A stretch of DNA of 40,164 nucleotides from Halioxenophilus sp964342265 (lineage in GTDB: Bacteria; Pseudomonadota; Gammaproteobacteria; Pseudomonadales; Cellvibrionaceae). The notes below the pieces were generated by a model that was not told the DNA's origin, searched no databases, and worked only from the letters and a program-made list of their open reading frames with translations. Positions 25,113 to 33,473 of this stretch are shown piece by piece. The stretch is from the NCBI GenBank assembly GCA_964342265.1, contig CAYFFE010000018.1:1-40164 (forward strand). Reading direction: 5' to 3'. The position numbers and the translations under genes were made by a program. How positions within the stretch are numbered: the first letter of the stretch is position 1; each line of letters opens with the position of its first letter.

Positions 25113-25549
25113 CACAAAATCAACATCTGTTCTTCTGGAATAGCTTTTGTTGTTAAGCCTGAGTGGCGCCGGGTTATTTTCATTGGCGTATTGGGCTATA
25201 AATCAAATTCCTGCCTTTATTCATTAATTCTCTTCCATCTCAAGTCAACAACCCCACCTCAAATCAACAACTGCTCGAAAGCTTAAAGATCTTCCGCTAC
25301 TAAAACTGTTTAGCCAGAAAGCTATACTATTCCAGCGTTTTTGTTGAAAATTTAGCTGGCTTTGTGGGGTTTCACAGTTATTAACATCTTTCCGGGCCTT
25401 TCATAATTCTAAAATTTGCTCTCCGATTGTGATTTAAAAAGGGGAGTGATAAAGTGCTTTGAATTACTAAAATGTAATGTAAGTCAGGGCAAAGGATCAC
25501 CAAAATCAAAAGGTTAGCGTTATCCAGTCCTGATCAAGGAGGGTAAATT
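25113..25549. other. 437-bp gap between ihfB and rmlB
   Basis: No ORF with coding features is seen on either strand. lapA, expected after ihfB in many gammaproteobacteria, is absent. A TATACT at 25323-25328 could be a -10 but has no matching -35. No ops/JUMPstart element was found. The only clear signal is the ribosome site AAGGAGGG (25536-25543) for rmlB. Confidence 0.5.
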
Positions 25550-26599
25550 GTGAAGGTTGTTGTCACCGGTGGTGCCGGGTTTATTGGTAGTGCTGTGATC
25601 CGAGAATTGATTCTATCTACGGATCACCAAGTGTGTAATCTGGATAAACTAACGTACGCAGGCAACCTGGAATCATTGGCCCCTGTCGCCGACTCTGATC
25701 GATACCAATTTGTCCAGGCAGATATCGCCAACAAAGCCGACGTCGACCAAATTTTTCAGAATTTTCATCCCGATGTGGTTATGAATCTGGCAGCAGAAAG
25801 CCACGTCGATCGCTCCATTGATGGCCCATCGGAATTTATGGTCACCAACATAATGGGCACCTTTACCCTGTTAGAGTCAGCACGCAGTTACTACAGCCAG
25901 CTAGACGACAGCAAAAAAGCGGCTTTTCGGTTCCACCATATCTCAACCGATGAAGTGTACGGCACTTTGGGGGCTACTGGGTTGTTTACTGAGACAACGC
26001 CGTATGCACCAAACTCGCCCTACAGTGCTTCAAAAGCTTCTTCAGATCACTTGGTGCGCGCGTGGCATGAGACCTACCAATTGCCCACAGTGCAAACCAA
26101 TTGCTCCAATAATTACGGCCCTTACCACTTTCCCGAAAAACTCATCCCTCTAGTCATCTTAAATGCTCTCGAAGGCAAGCCATTACCCGTTTACGGCGAT
26201 GGCAAGCAAGTTCGGGATTGGTTGTATGTAGAAGACCATGCCAGAGCGCTGCTAAAAGTGGTTTTTGAAGGTGCAGTGGGTGAGACCTACAATATTGGTG
26301 GTCATAACGAAAAGCAAAATATCGAGGTGGTTACCACCATTTGCGAAATTCTCGATGAGGTGCGACCCAAATCCACCTCTTATAAAGAGCAAATTACCTT
26401 TGTAGCCGACCGGCCTGGCCACGATCAGCGTTACGCCATTGACGCGAGCAAAATTCAGCGTGATTTGGGTTGGGAGCCACAGGAAAGTTTTGATAGTGGC
26501 ATACGCAAAACGGTGGAGTGGTATTTAAATAACAGTGATTGGTGTGAAGCCGTTACCAAAAACAAATACGATCGCAGCCGAATTGGCTTAAAAGCGTAA
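25550..26599 (+). CDS. rmlB: dTDP-glucose 4,6-dehydratase
   Basis: The 349-residue extended SDR has TGGAGFIG at residues 6-13, STDEVYGTLG, the catalytic Tyr158 and Lys162 of YSASK, and NCSNNYGPYHFPEKLIP, which is diagnostic for RmlB. It converts dTDP-glucose to dTDP-4-keto-6-deoxyglucose, the branch point to rhamnose and many amino-deoxyhexoses. Start GTG 25550 has AAGGAGGG upstream. rmlA follows after 38 bases. No rmlC or rmlD lies in the window, so the final sugar is unknown. Confidence 0.97.
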   Translation: MKVVVTGGAGFIGSAVIRELILSTDHQVCNLDKLTYAGNLESLAPVADSDRYQFVQADIANKADVDQIFQNFHPDVVMNLAAESHVDRSIDGPSEFMVTNIMGTFTLLESARSYYSQLDDSKKAAFRFHHISTDEVYGTLGATGLFTETTPYAPNSPYSASKASSDHLVRAWHETYQLPTVQTNCSNNYGPYHFPEKLIPLVILNALEGKPLPVYGDGKQVRDWLYVEDHARALLKVVFEGAVGETYNIGGHNEKQNIEVVTTICEILDEVRPKSTSYKEQITFVADRPGHDQRYAIDASKIQRDLGWEPQESFDSGIRKTVEWYLNNSDWCEAVTKNKYDRSRIGLKA

Positions 26600-26637
26600 C
26601 TTTATCACGATGATGTGTTCAACAAACAGGATGTACG

Positions 26638-27540
26638 GTGGCTTACATGAATGTTAATCGCAAAGGGATTGTGTTGGCAGGTGGATCGGGAACTCGTCTT
26701 CATCCATTAACGTTGGGTGTGAGTAAGCAGCTCATGCCGGTATACGATAAGCCAATGATCTACTACCCCATCTCCACACTGATGATGGCGGGAATCAGAG
26801 AAATTCTTATTATCACAACACCGGATGATCAATCGCAATTTAAAAAACTGCTGGGCGATGGCTCTCATTGGGGCGTGGAATTCACCTACGTGGTGCAACC
26901 CTCCCCAGATGGTTTGGCGCAGGCATTCATTTTAGGGGAAGAGTTTTTAGACGACTCGTTAGCCTGTTTGATTTTGGGTGATAACATCTTTCATGGGCAT
27001 GGACTGGTTAAAACCCTAAAAGAAGTCAGCCAGCAAAATACCGGTGCCACGGTGTTTGGCTATTGGGTTAACGATCCAGAGCGTTACGGTGTAGCTGAAT
27101 TTGACGACAGTGGTAAGGTGATTTCCATCGAAGAAAAACCTGCCGAGCCGAAATCTAACTATGCAGTAACCGGTTTATACTTTTACGACCAGCAGGTAGT
27201 GGACATCGCCAAGGCGTTAAAGCCATCCGCCCGTGGCGAATTGGAAATTACCGACCTCAACAAAGTGTACCTCGAAAACGGCCAGCTTCGAATGGAAGAT
27301 CTGGGCCGCGGCAGCGCCTGGCTTGATACCGGCACGCACGACTCACTGCTAGAGGCCGGCAATTACATAGAAACATTGGTAAAACGGCAAGGTTTGGCAG
27401 TGTGTTGCCCGGAGGAAATCGCCTACATTAACCAGTGGATATCAACGGATGAGTTGATGGTACTGGCTGATAAGTTTAAAAAGACCGCTTATGGGCAATA
27501 CCTGCAAAATTTACCCATTCGGAAATTACAGCTGACGTAA
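26638..27540 (+). CDS. rmlA: Glucose-1-phosphate thymidylyltransferase
   Basis: The 300-residue protein has the nucleotidyltransferase signature GIVLAGGSGTRLHPLT, SKQLMPVYDKPMIYYP, GDNIFHG, and EEKPAEPKSNYAVTGLYFYD, all typical of RmlA. It makes dTDP-glucose, the substrate of RmlB. The start may be GTG 26638 (AGGA at 26629-26632) or ATG 26647, a difference of three residues. It is the second and last gene of the short rml group; a leader with terminators follows. Confidence 0.97.
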   Translation: MAYMNVNRKGIVLAGGSGTRLHPLTLGVSKQLMPVYDKPMIYYPISTLMMAGIREILIITTPDDQSQFKKLLGDGSHWGVEFTYVVQPSPDGLAQAFILGEEFLDDSLACLILGDNIFHGHGLVKTLKEVSQQNTGATVFGYWVNDPERYGVAEFDDSGKVISIEEKPAEPKSNYAVTGLYFYDQQVVDIAKALKPSARGELEITDLNKVYLENGQLRMEDLGRGSAWLDTGTHDSLLEAGNYIETLVKRQGLAVCCPEEIAYINQWISTDELMVLADKFKKTAYGQYLQNLPIRKLQLT

Positions 27541-27657
27541 TTGGTCGGGTAAAACAAAAGATGTTAAACACTCTTTCTATGCGTTACGGTTGTTGGTTGG
27601 TGTTATTTTAATTTCTATTTGCAATTAACCGTAATAGTAAAATTTCAACCTTTAAAT

Positions 27658-27712
27658 TGCTTATAAAGTAAGGTGTTTTCCTTTCACAAAGCCTTTATAA
27701 GCAGTCTATAAT
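27658..27712 (+). promoter_or_regulatory. Promoter with overlapping 11-bp inverted repeat, upstream of the exporter gene
   Basis: TTCACA (27683-27688), an 18-bp spacer and perfect TATAAT (27707-27712) form a near-consensus sigma-70 promoter. A perfect inverted repeat, TGCTTATAAAG (27658-27668) and CTTTATAAGCA (27693-27703), embraces the -35 and fills most of the spacer, the position of a repressor operator. The transcript would begin near 27719, about 210 nt before the exporter gene. The binding protein is unknown. Confidence 0.6.
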
Positions 27713-27756
27713 AATCCTCATATATTTAAAGCTTTACATATAACAACGTTTTTATA

Positions 27757-27778
27757 GGCTGTTTATACAGTCTTTTTT
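27757..27778 (+). terminator. Terminator-like hairpin 1 in the exporter leader
   Basis: GGCTGT (27757-27762) pairs with ACAGTC (27767-27772), one G-U pair, loop TTAT, followed by six T. It is only about 40 nt after the predicted transcription start. Confidence 0.5.
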
Positions 27779-27857
27779 AGTTTACGACTTAGGTTTTGTA
27801 AACAAATCAACATAATTAAACAATCAAATTCGTTTAAACTACTCGAATTTTAAACAG

Positions 27858-27886
27858 AGCTGCCAGTTGAAAGCGGGCAGCTTTTT
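27858..27886 (+). terminator. Terminator-like hairpin 2 in the exporter leader
   Basis: AGCTGCC (27858-27864) pairs with GGCAGCT (27876-27882), 11-nt loop, followed by four more T (27883-27886). It ends 41 bases before the exporter start codon, so it would act as an attenuator or as the end of rmlBA transcription. Confidence 0.65.
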
Positions 27887-27927
27887 AGACCATTTGTGGG
27901 TTTTAAGGCCTTTAAACATTGCCAATC

Positions 27928-30453
27928 ATGATAAGACGTATTTTTTCTTCAATCTATTCACTAAACACGCCATTTTTTTTACATCAACTGCTCGTTTTAT
28001 TTCTATCTGTTTTGTGCGCCAATGTGGCCGTCTCGCAAACACCGCAACAGATACAGCAGTTTAGAAATCTACCGCAAGCTCAGCAAGAGGCGTTAGCTCG
28101 TGAATATGGCGTAGACCTTAAAGCTATAACGCAGCAAAATTCTGCGGGCCCGCAACCACAATTTGACCAACCAGCTCCAATTCCCAGGGAGCGTATTGAT
28201 CAGATTCCAGGAGGATCACTTGGGCAATCCTACGGTGAGCGGCTAAATATCGAATATTCAGACGATACGAACGGAACCCTGGACCAAGAAGAACTAGAGC
28301 TCAAAGAGTTAGAACCATTTGGTTATTCACTGTTCCGTCAATCTCCAGATGCCTTTACACCCGCGCTCGATATTCCTATTCCTGCTGATTATGTAATGGG
28401 TCCTGGCGATACATTAATTGTTCAACTATACGGCAAGGAAAACGCTAATTATTCTTTGGTGGTTGACCGAGAAGGACGAATTCTATTTCCGGAAATTGGG
28501 CCAATCAATCTAGCCGGGCTTAAATTTAGTCGTGCTCAGGAAATTATCAATCAGGTAATATCGGAACAAATGATTGGTGTTAAGAGTTCGGTTACATCCG
28601 GTTCGTTGCGAACAATTCGGGTATTTGTGCTAGGCGAAGTTATTAACCCCGGATCTTACATAGTGAGTTCATTATCCACCATGACAAACGCATTGTTTGC
28701 CAGTGGTGGAATAGCGCGAGTGGGTTCACTCAGAAATATTCAACTCAAGCGTTCCGGCCAGTTAATTACAACGCTCGATTTATACGATTTATTGCTAAAT
28801 GGCGATACATCTAAGGATGAGCGACTATTACCTGGAGATGTAATATTTATTCCGCCAATTGGCGAAGTAGCCTCCGTGCGCGGAGAGGTAAAGAGGCCAG
28901 CAATTTACGAGCTAAAAAACGAAAAAACATTAAAAGAGCTAGTACAGTTAAGTGGCGGCTACCTTCCAGCGGCATTTCCTAACGCCAGTAAAGTGGAAAG
29001 AATCGATGAGCTGGGTAATCGCACCGTACTAGACGTAAACCTAAGCCAAGTTGTTGGCCAAAATAGGCCCTTAAAAAACGGTGATACGTTAATTATTAAC
29101 CCTGTTTTAGATTCGTTAGAAAACATAATTACACTTAATGGCCATGTAAAACGCCCTGGCCGATACAGTTGGCAGAAAGACATGTGGGCAAGCCAATTAA
29201 TAGGCAGTGTTGCCAGCTTAAAAGCCAACCCTGACCTAAGCATTGCACTAATCGCGCGTGAAACTCAGCCAACACGTCGGCTAGAAGTGCAGTATTTTAA
29301 TTTACAAGAAGCCATTGATAACCCTAGATCTCATAACGACATTAAATTAAATCCTAGAGACCAATTATTTGTATTTGGATACGAAGAAGATCGCGGCGAG
29401 GTGCTAGAGGAAGTTGTTGCGCAATTAAAAATACAGGCAGATAAATTCAACAAGACTGAATTGGTACGTATTCAAGGGCATGTTAGGTACCCAGCTGAAT
29501 ACCCGAAATCAAAAGGCTTTAGTTTACAACAGCTAATAAAAGTAGCGGGTGGTTTAACAGAAAAGGCATTTGGTTTGGAGGCTGAAATTACACGGTACCA
29601 CTACGGGGATAACCCTTTTCAGCTAATAGAACATATACCAGTATCGATATTCTCGAACGATTCCGCTTTTAAGTTAGAACCCACAGATACAGTAACTATT
29701 AAGCAAATACCCAATTACACTGAGCCAGAAACCGTAAATATCGAGGGTGAAGTAGCGTTTCCTGGTGAATATACCATTCAAAAAGGAGAGGTCCTCTCGC
29801 AAGTGCTACAGAGGGCGGGGGGATTAACTGATTATGCATTTCCCGGGGGGGCTATATTTACTCGTGCCGAATTACGAAATCTAGAGGCACAGCGTTTAGA
29901 GGAGTTACAGACTGAACTTGAGGCTGATTTGGCATCACAGCAGCTCGAACAAAAAGATTCGGGAGTTGTGGGCGAAAAAGCGGACGCTGAAGCGTTATTG
30001 GATGATTTAAAATCTTTAAAACCTCAAGGGCGGATGGTAATAGACTTGCCGGCTATTGTTGATGGTGTGGCGCTAGCAGACGTTAAATTACAAGATGGAG
30101 ATAGGGTGGTTATTCCAAGGCAAAAACAGGCTATTACTGTTGTGGGTGAAGTGCAATTTCCTACTTCCCATTTATATGAAGGTAAGCTTGGAGTTGAGGA
30201 CTATATAGAACGTTCTGGTGGTGTAAACGAGCGTGCAGATAAATCCAGAGTGTACGTTGTCAAAGCTAATGGCAGAGTGTTTTTGCCCAATACTAAAGGG
30301 TGGTTTAAGCGTGATAGTGTAAAAATTGAAGCGGGTGATACTGTGGTTGTGCCAATCGATACGGATAGAATTGAGACTTTGACCCTATGGAGCAGTGTTT
30401 CTCAAATTATCTACCAAATGGCTTTAGGGGCTGCAGCTGTTAATAGTTTTTAG
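27928..30453 (+). CDS. Polysaccharide export outer-membrane protein with six SLBB domains (Wza/WbfF-like)
   Basis: The 841-residue protein has a hydrophobic signal peptide (residues 1 to about 36) and a Gln/Pro-rich segment. A Poly_export domain (from about residue 150, PADYVMGPGDTLIVQLYG) follows, then about six SLBB units, each opening with a motif like V.GEV..PG.Y (from about 224, 310, 405, 510, 605 and 735). A C-terminal amphipathic helix (TLWSSVSQIIYQMALG) recalls the Wza barrel helix. Wza itself has about 380 residues; the long form resembles the V. cholerae capsule gene wbfF. No lipobox fits well (SVLC has Leu before Cys). ATG 27928 is preferred to TTG 27919. A G7 run lies at 29845-29851. 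Confidence 0.88.
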   Translation: MIRRIFSSIYSLNTPFFLHQLLVLFLSVLCANVAVSQTPQQIQQFRNLPQAQQEALAREYGVDLKAITQQNSAGPQPQFDQPAPIPRERIDQIPGGSLGQSYGERLNIEYSDDTNGTLDQEELELKELEPFGYSLFRQSPDAFTPALDIPIPADYVMGPGDTLIVQLYGKENANYSLVVDREGRILFPEIGPINLAGLKFSRAQEIINQVISEQMIGVKSSVTSGSLRTIRVFVLGEVINPGSYIVSSLSTMTNALFASGGIARVGSLRNIQLKRSGQLITTLDLYDLLLNGDTSKDERLLPGDVIFIPPIGEVASVRGEVKRPAIYELKNEKTLKELVQLSGGYLPAAFPNASKVERIDELGNRTVLDVNLSQVVGQNRPLKNGDTLIINPVLDSLENIITLNGHVKRPGRYSWQKDMWASQLIGSVASLKANPDLSIALIARETQPTRRLEVQYFNLQEAIDNPRSHNDIKLNPRDQLFVFGYEEDRGEVLEEVVAQLKIQADKFNKTELVRIQGHVRYPAEYPKSKGFSLQQLIKVAGGLTEKAFGLEAEITRYHYGDNPFQLIEHIPVSIFSNDSAFKLEPTDTVTIKQIPNYTEPETVNIEGEVAFPGEYTIQKGEVLSQVLQRAGGLTDYAFPGGAIFTRAELRNLEAQRLEELQTELEADLASQQLEQKDSGVVGEKADAEALLDDLKSLKPQGRMVIDLPAIVDGVALADVKLQDGDRVVIPRQKQAITVVGEVQFPTSHLYEGKLGVEDYIERSGGVNERADKSRVYVVKANGRVFLPNTKGWFKRDSVKIEAGDTVVVPIDTDRIETLTLWSSVSQIIYQMALGAAAVNSF

Positions 30454-30531
30454 CAATATTGCCTGTGGATTAATTTTTTAGTTTGGTGTTTTCCGTATCA
30501 CTGGTTTATTACAATTCTTATCAGGTCTGTC

Positions 30532-31251
30532 ATGATTATTTTAAATTTAGGTTGTGGAACTAAAACAAGTAATGTAGAGGGTGTGATTAATATTGATTGG
30601 TCACCAATTTTGAGAATAAAAAAAAGTAAAATATTGAGATCCCTCTCTGGGGTCTTGTTGTCCGGAGAAAGAAAGGATAAGTTTGCTGCCATCCCCGAAA
30701 ATATTTTTGTGACTGACATTTCGAAGGGTATTCCTTATCATAGCGAAAGTGTTGACGCTGTTTATAGTTCTCACCTTTTAGAACATTTAGATCGTCATGT
30801 TTCAAGAGTTTTTGTCAAAGAAGTTTATAGGGTTTTAAAGCCAAACGGTATTGCTCGTACAGTTGTTCCTGATTTCGAATTTCTATGTGAAAATTATTTA
30901 AGGAGTATAAAAAAAAATCATGATGCCCCTGATAAACACGAGTATTATATATCTGAAATAATAGAACAATGTGTTCGGAAAGAGTCCTATGGGACAGGAA
31001 AACAAAATTATGTGCGAAGAAAAATAGAAAATATTTTATTGGGTGATGCAAGGAAGCGTGGTGAAACACATCAGTGGATGTATGATAGGATAACTTTAAG
31101 TGAATTGATGTTAAGTAGTGGGTTCCGTAGCACTAAACAATGTACTTATAAAGAAAGTAAAATACCGCGGTGGAGTGACATTGGGCTAGATTGTACAGTG
31201 GATGGGGCGGAATATAAGCCTGGTTCGTTGTATTTGGAATCTGTTAAGTAG
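30532..31251 (+). CDS. SAM-dependent methyltransferase (Methyltransf_11 / COG4627 type)
   Basis: The 239-residue protein begins directly with the SAM-binding motif ILNLGCGTKTS and a short INIDWSP. It continues with SVDAVYSSHLLEHLDR and EVYRVLKPNGIARTVVPD and ends KPGSLYLESVK, an ending common in small methyltransferases of polysaccharide loci. The substrate is unknown, probably a sugar or nucleotide-sugar in the cytoplasm. It sits between the exporter and Wzz genes; its A+T content is visibly higher than that of upstream genes, marking the start of the most foreign-looking part of the cluster. Confidence 0.82.
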   Translation: MIILNLGCGTKTSNVEGVINIDWSPILRIKKSKILRSLSGVLLSGERKDKFAAIPENIFVTDISKGIPYHSESVDAVYSSHLLEHLDRHVSRVFVKEVYRVLKPNGIARTVVPDFEFLCENYLRSIKKNHDAPDKHEYYISEIIEQCVRKESYGTGKQNYVRRKIENILLGDARKRGETHQWMYDRITLSELMLSSGFRSTKQCTYKESKIPRWSDIGLDCTVDGAEYKPGSLYLESVK

Positions 31252-31264
31252 GAAGGGGTAATCC

Positions 31265-32167
31265 GTGGTTGGTGAAGATACTAAGCTTGCAAAGAAAATT
31301 ATTTGGTTGGTAATTGATAATTATAAGATAATTTTATCATCATCAATTTTTTTATGTCTATTGTTTTTTGCTAAGGCGGCTTTTCTGTCGCCTAAAGTGT
31401 TTCTCACAGAAACAAAGATAACTTCTAATTTTACAGATCAATCAGGGTTTTCATCTCTTCTGGGTCAGTTCGGTTCGTTATCTTCAATAGCTGGTGTTTC
31501 TTTGACAGATGAAAGTCGGAAAAAAAAAGAGGCGCTTGCGGTGTTCGAATCTAGAAAATTTATTATTAATTTTATACTGCAAAACCAATACTCTAAAAAT
31601 TTATTTCCTGAACGGTGGGATGAAAACAGCGGTAGCTGGATAAAACAGTCGATCTGGTTGGCTCATTATAAAAGCTTGGTATACGGGTTAAGTGTAAGCG
31701 CAGAGCCAACAGAAGGCGAGATATATAATCGTTTTATGAAAAAATATTTTTCTCTTAGTGAATCCGTTGATGGCTCGTCTTATGTTGTGGGAGTTAAAAC
31801 GAATGACAAATCCTTTGGCTTGGAAATATCTAGGAGAATAATTTCTTACATAAATGAAGAGATGAGATTGCGTTTTGAGAATGAAGCACGATCTTCAATT
31901 GAAATGCTGCGTCGCGAATTGAAGTCTCAAAATTCTGCAGAAATTATTAAAGTCGGCTATGAGCTAATAGAAGGTCAAGAGAGAAATATTTTGGTAGCGA
32001 AATCAAGGAATGAGTTTGCCTTTAAGGTTGTTGATCCACCAATGACTTTAGATGGTTATTACACACCTAATGTTGTTTTTCAGGCTGTTTTTGGTTTCTT
32101 TCTAGGGTTGTTTTTATCTTTTGGGTACTTTGTTATCGCTAAAGATTTTTTACATGAATTTTTTTAA
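31265..32167 (+). CDS. wzz: Wzz-type chain-length determinant protein
   Basis: The 300-residue protein has the Wzz layout: a membrane helix at about residues 17-37, a periplasmic domain with helical segments such as SSIEMLRRELKSQN, a Pro-rich stretch before the second helix (VDPPMTLDGYYTPN), and a C-terminal helix (about 269-292). There is no cytoplasmic tyrosine-kinase domain. Wzz sets the modal length of Wzy-made polymers. Start GTG 31265 has GGAAGGGG nearby. It overlaps the next gene by 14 bases. An A9 run lies at 31520-31528. Confidence 0.82.
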   Translation: MVGEDTKLAKKIIWLVIDNYKIILSSSIFLCLLFFAKAAFLSPKVFLTETKITSNFTDQSGFSSLLGQFGSLSSIAGVSLTDESRKKKEALAVFESRKFIINFILQNQYSKNLFPERWDENSGSWIKQSIWLAHYKSLVYGLSVSAEPTEGEIYNRFMKKYFSLSESVDGSSYVVGVKTNDKSFGLEISRRIISYINEEMRLRFENEARSSIEMLRRELKSQNSAEIIKVGYELIEGQERNILVAKSRNEFAFKVVDPPMTLDGYYTPNVVFQAVFGFFLGLFLSFGYFVIAKDFLHEFF

Positions 32168-33473
32168 GAGTATTAGGGTAACCGCTTCGATGAAGTGGGT
32201 CTTGTTTGGGAGGCTTATTACATCTATAAGTTCTATAGTTTCTAACGTAGTAATTATTAGAGTGCTCGGCGTAAATGACGTGTCGGCATATTTTTTGTTT
32301 TTAAGTTTCGTGTCATTAGTTGGTGTGTTTTTGCTGTTTGGGTTAAATAAGTTAAATGTAATTGTGGCTGCTAGCGTGGAAGCTCATAAGTTGGTTGCGT
32401 ACATTTTTAATTCCGTTTTAGTGTTGTTTGTGATTTACTTTGTATTTATCTTTTTTTGGATTGGGGTAGGCAAAGATATCGTTGGTGCTGCGCTTTTTTC
32501 TGATGTTCCTCCCTATTATCTTGAGTGTATTGTTATTATTTTTTCACTGCAAATATATTTTTCTGAGTTGTTTCGGGGTATGGATAGGATTAGAGATTCA
32601 GTTTTAGTTGCAAATATAGGTGTTGCTGGAAGTGGAGGGTATGGTTGTATAGCGGGACCTTTATTTATGGTTTTTGTTTTAGGATGTTTTTATTGTTTTA
32701 AAAAATTGACATTGGATATGGTGTATTCATCAATTTTGCTGGCAAATTTTATTGCATTGGTATTTGCTTTTTTTGTTGTGTTTCGTGTTTGGGGTAGGGC
32801 GATATATAAAACTTCATTATATAATTTTAATTGTTGTTTAAAGCTTGTTGGGGAGTCGGTACCTATGTTGCCCGCTTATTTAATTGCTTTGCTACCGACT
32901 CAGATCGAGTTATGGGCTTTAAATTATTTGGCTGATAGTTCAGATGTAGCTGATTATGGGGCAGTTTTGCGAGTAATTTTTTTTCAAAATATTCCTATGT
33001 TAATTCTGTGGCCGATTATACAAAAAAAAATAGTAAAAGGTCATATGTCTCAATCTGATAGCCCTTTGAAGATAGTTGTTGGTCGTTGGGTTTTAGCTGT
33101 TACGTCTGTAAACTTGGTTCTTTTGTTCCTGTTTTTTTTAGGAGGGGGGATGTTTCTGTCAATTTTATATGGGGAAGAGCTTGTTCGGGCGTATTACGTT
33201 TTGATTATTAAGTCTTTTCATGTGTGCTTTCTTTCTGTGGAAAGTTTATTTGTTTTAATACTTTCCCTATCGGGAGGTCATAGGTTTCTGGCAAAATTTG
33301 GAATAATAATATTAGTATTTCAAATGTTCGCATCTTATGCTCTCTTCCAGGTTTTCGATGTTCTAGGGGTTTTCGTGGCGTCTATTTTGGCATCTACATT
33401 AGGTATAATAGTTTATGCAAGATCGTTTCTCAATTCTGTTGGGAGGAAAGGGTGTCCGAAAGTATTATTGTAG
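32154..33473 (+). CDS. wzx: Oligosaccharide-unit flippase, Wzx family
   Basis: The 439-residue protein is almost entirely hydrophobic, with about 12 predicted membrane segments and an N-terminal WVLFGRLITSISSIVSNVVIIR typical of polysaccharide transporters (PST/MOP superfamily; residues split here at the helix). Such proteins flip lipid-linked repeat units across the inner membrane. ATG 32154 is chosen inside the wzz end; ATG 32190 is an alternative. Naming follows topology and the neighbouring wzz and wzy. An A9 run lies at 33022-33030. Confidence 0.8.
   Translation: MNFFKSIRVTASMKWVLFGRLITSISSIVSNVVIIRVLGVNDVSAYFLFLSFVSLVGVFLLFGLNKLNVIVAASVEAHKLVAYIFNSVLVLFVIYFVFIFFWIGVGKDIVGAALFSDVPPYYLECIVIIFSLQIYFSELFRGMDRIRDSVLVANIGVAGSGGYGCIAGPLFMVFVLGCFYCFKKLTLDMVYSSILLANFIALVFAFFVVFRVWGRAIYKTSLYNFNCCLKLVGESVPMLPAYLIALLPTQIELWALNYLADSSDVADYGAVLRVIFFQNIPMLILWPIIQKKIVKGHMSQSDSPLKIVVGRWVLAVTSVNLVLLFLFFLGGGMFLSILYGEELVRAYYVLIIKSFHVCFLSVESLFVLILSLSGGHRFLAKFGIIILVFQMFASYALFQVFDVLGVFVASILASTLGIIVYARSFLNSVGRKGCPKVLL

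Noticed and set aside
25113..27927. ops/JUMPstart element ahead of the polysaccharide genes
   Set aside because: No GGCGGTAGCGT-type sequence was found in either noncoding stretch.
31520..31528. A9 run in wzz (and 33022-33030 in wzx) as phase-variable tracts on their own
   Set aside because: Runs of A are expected in such AT-rich genes; kept only as context for the G9 tract.
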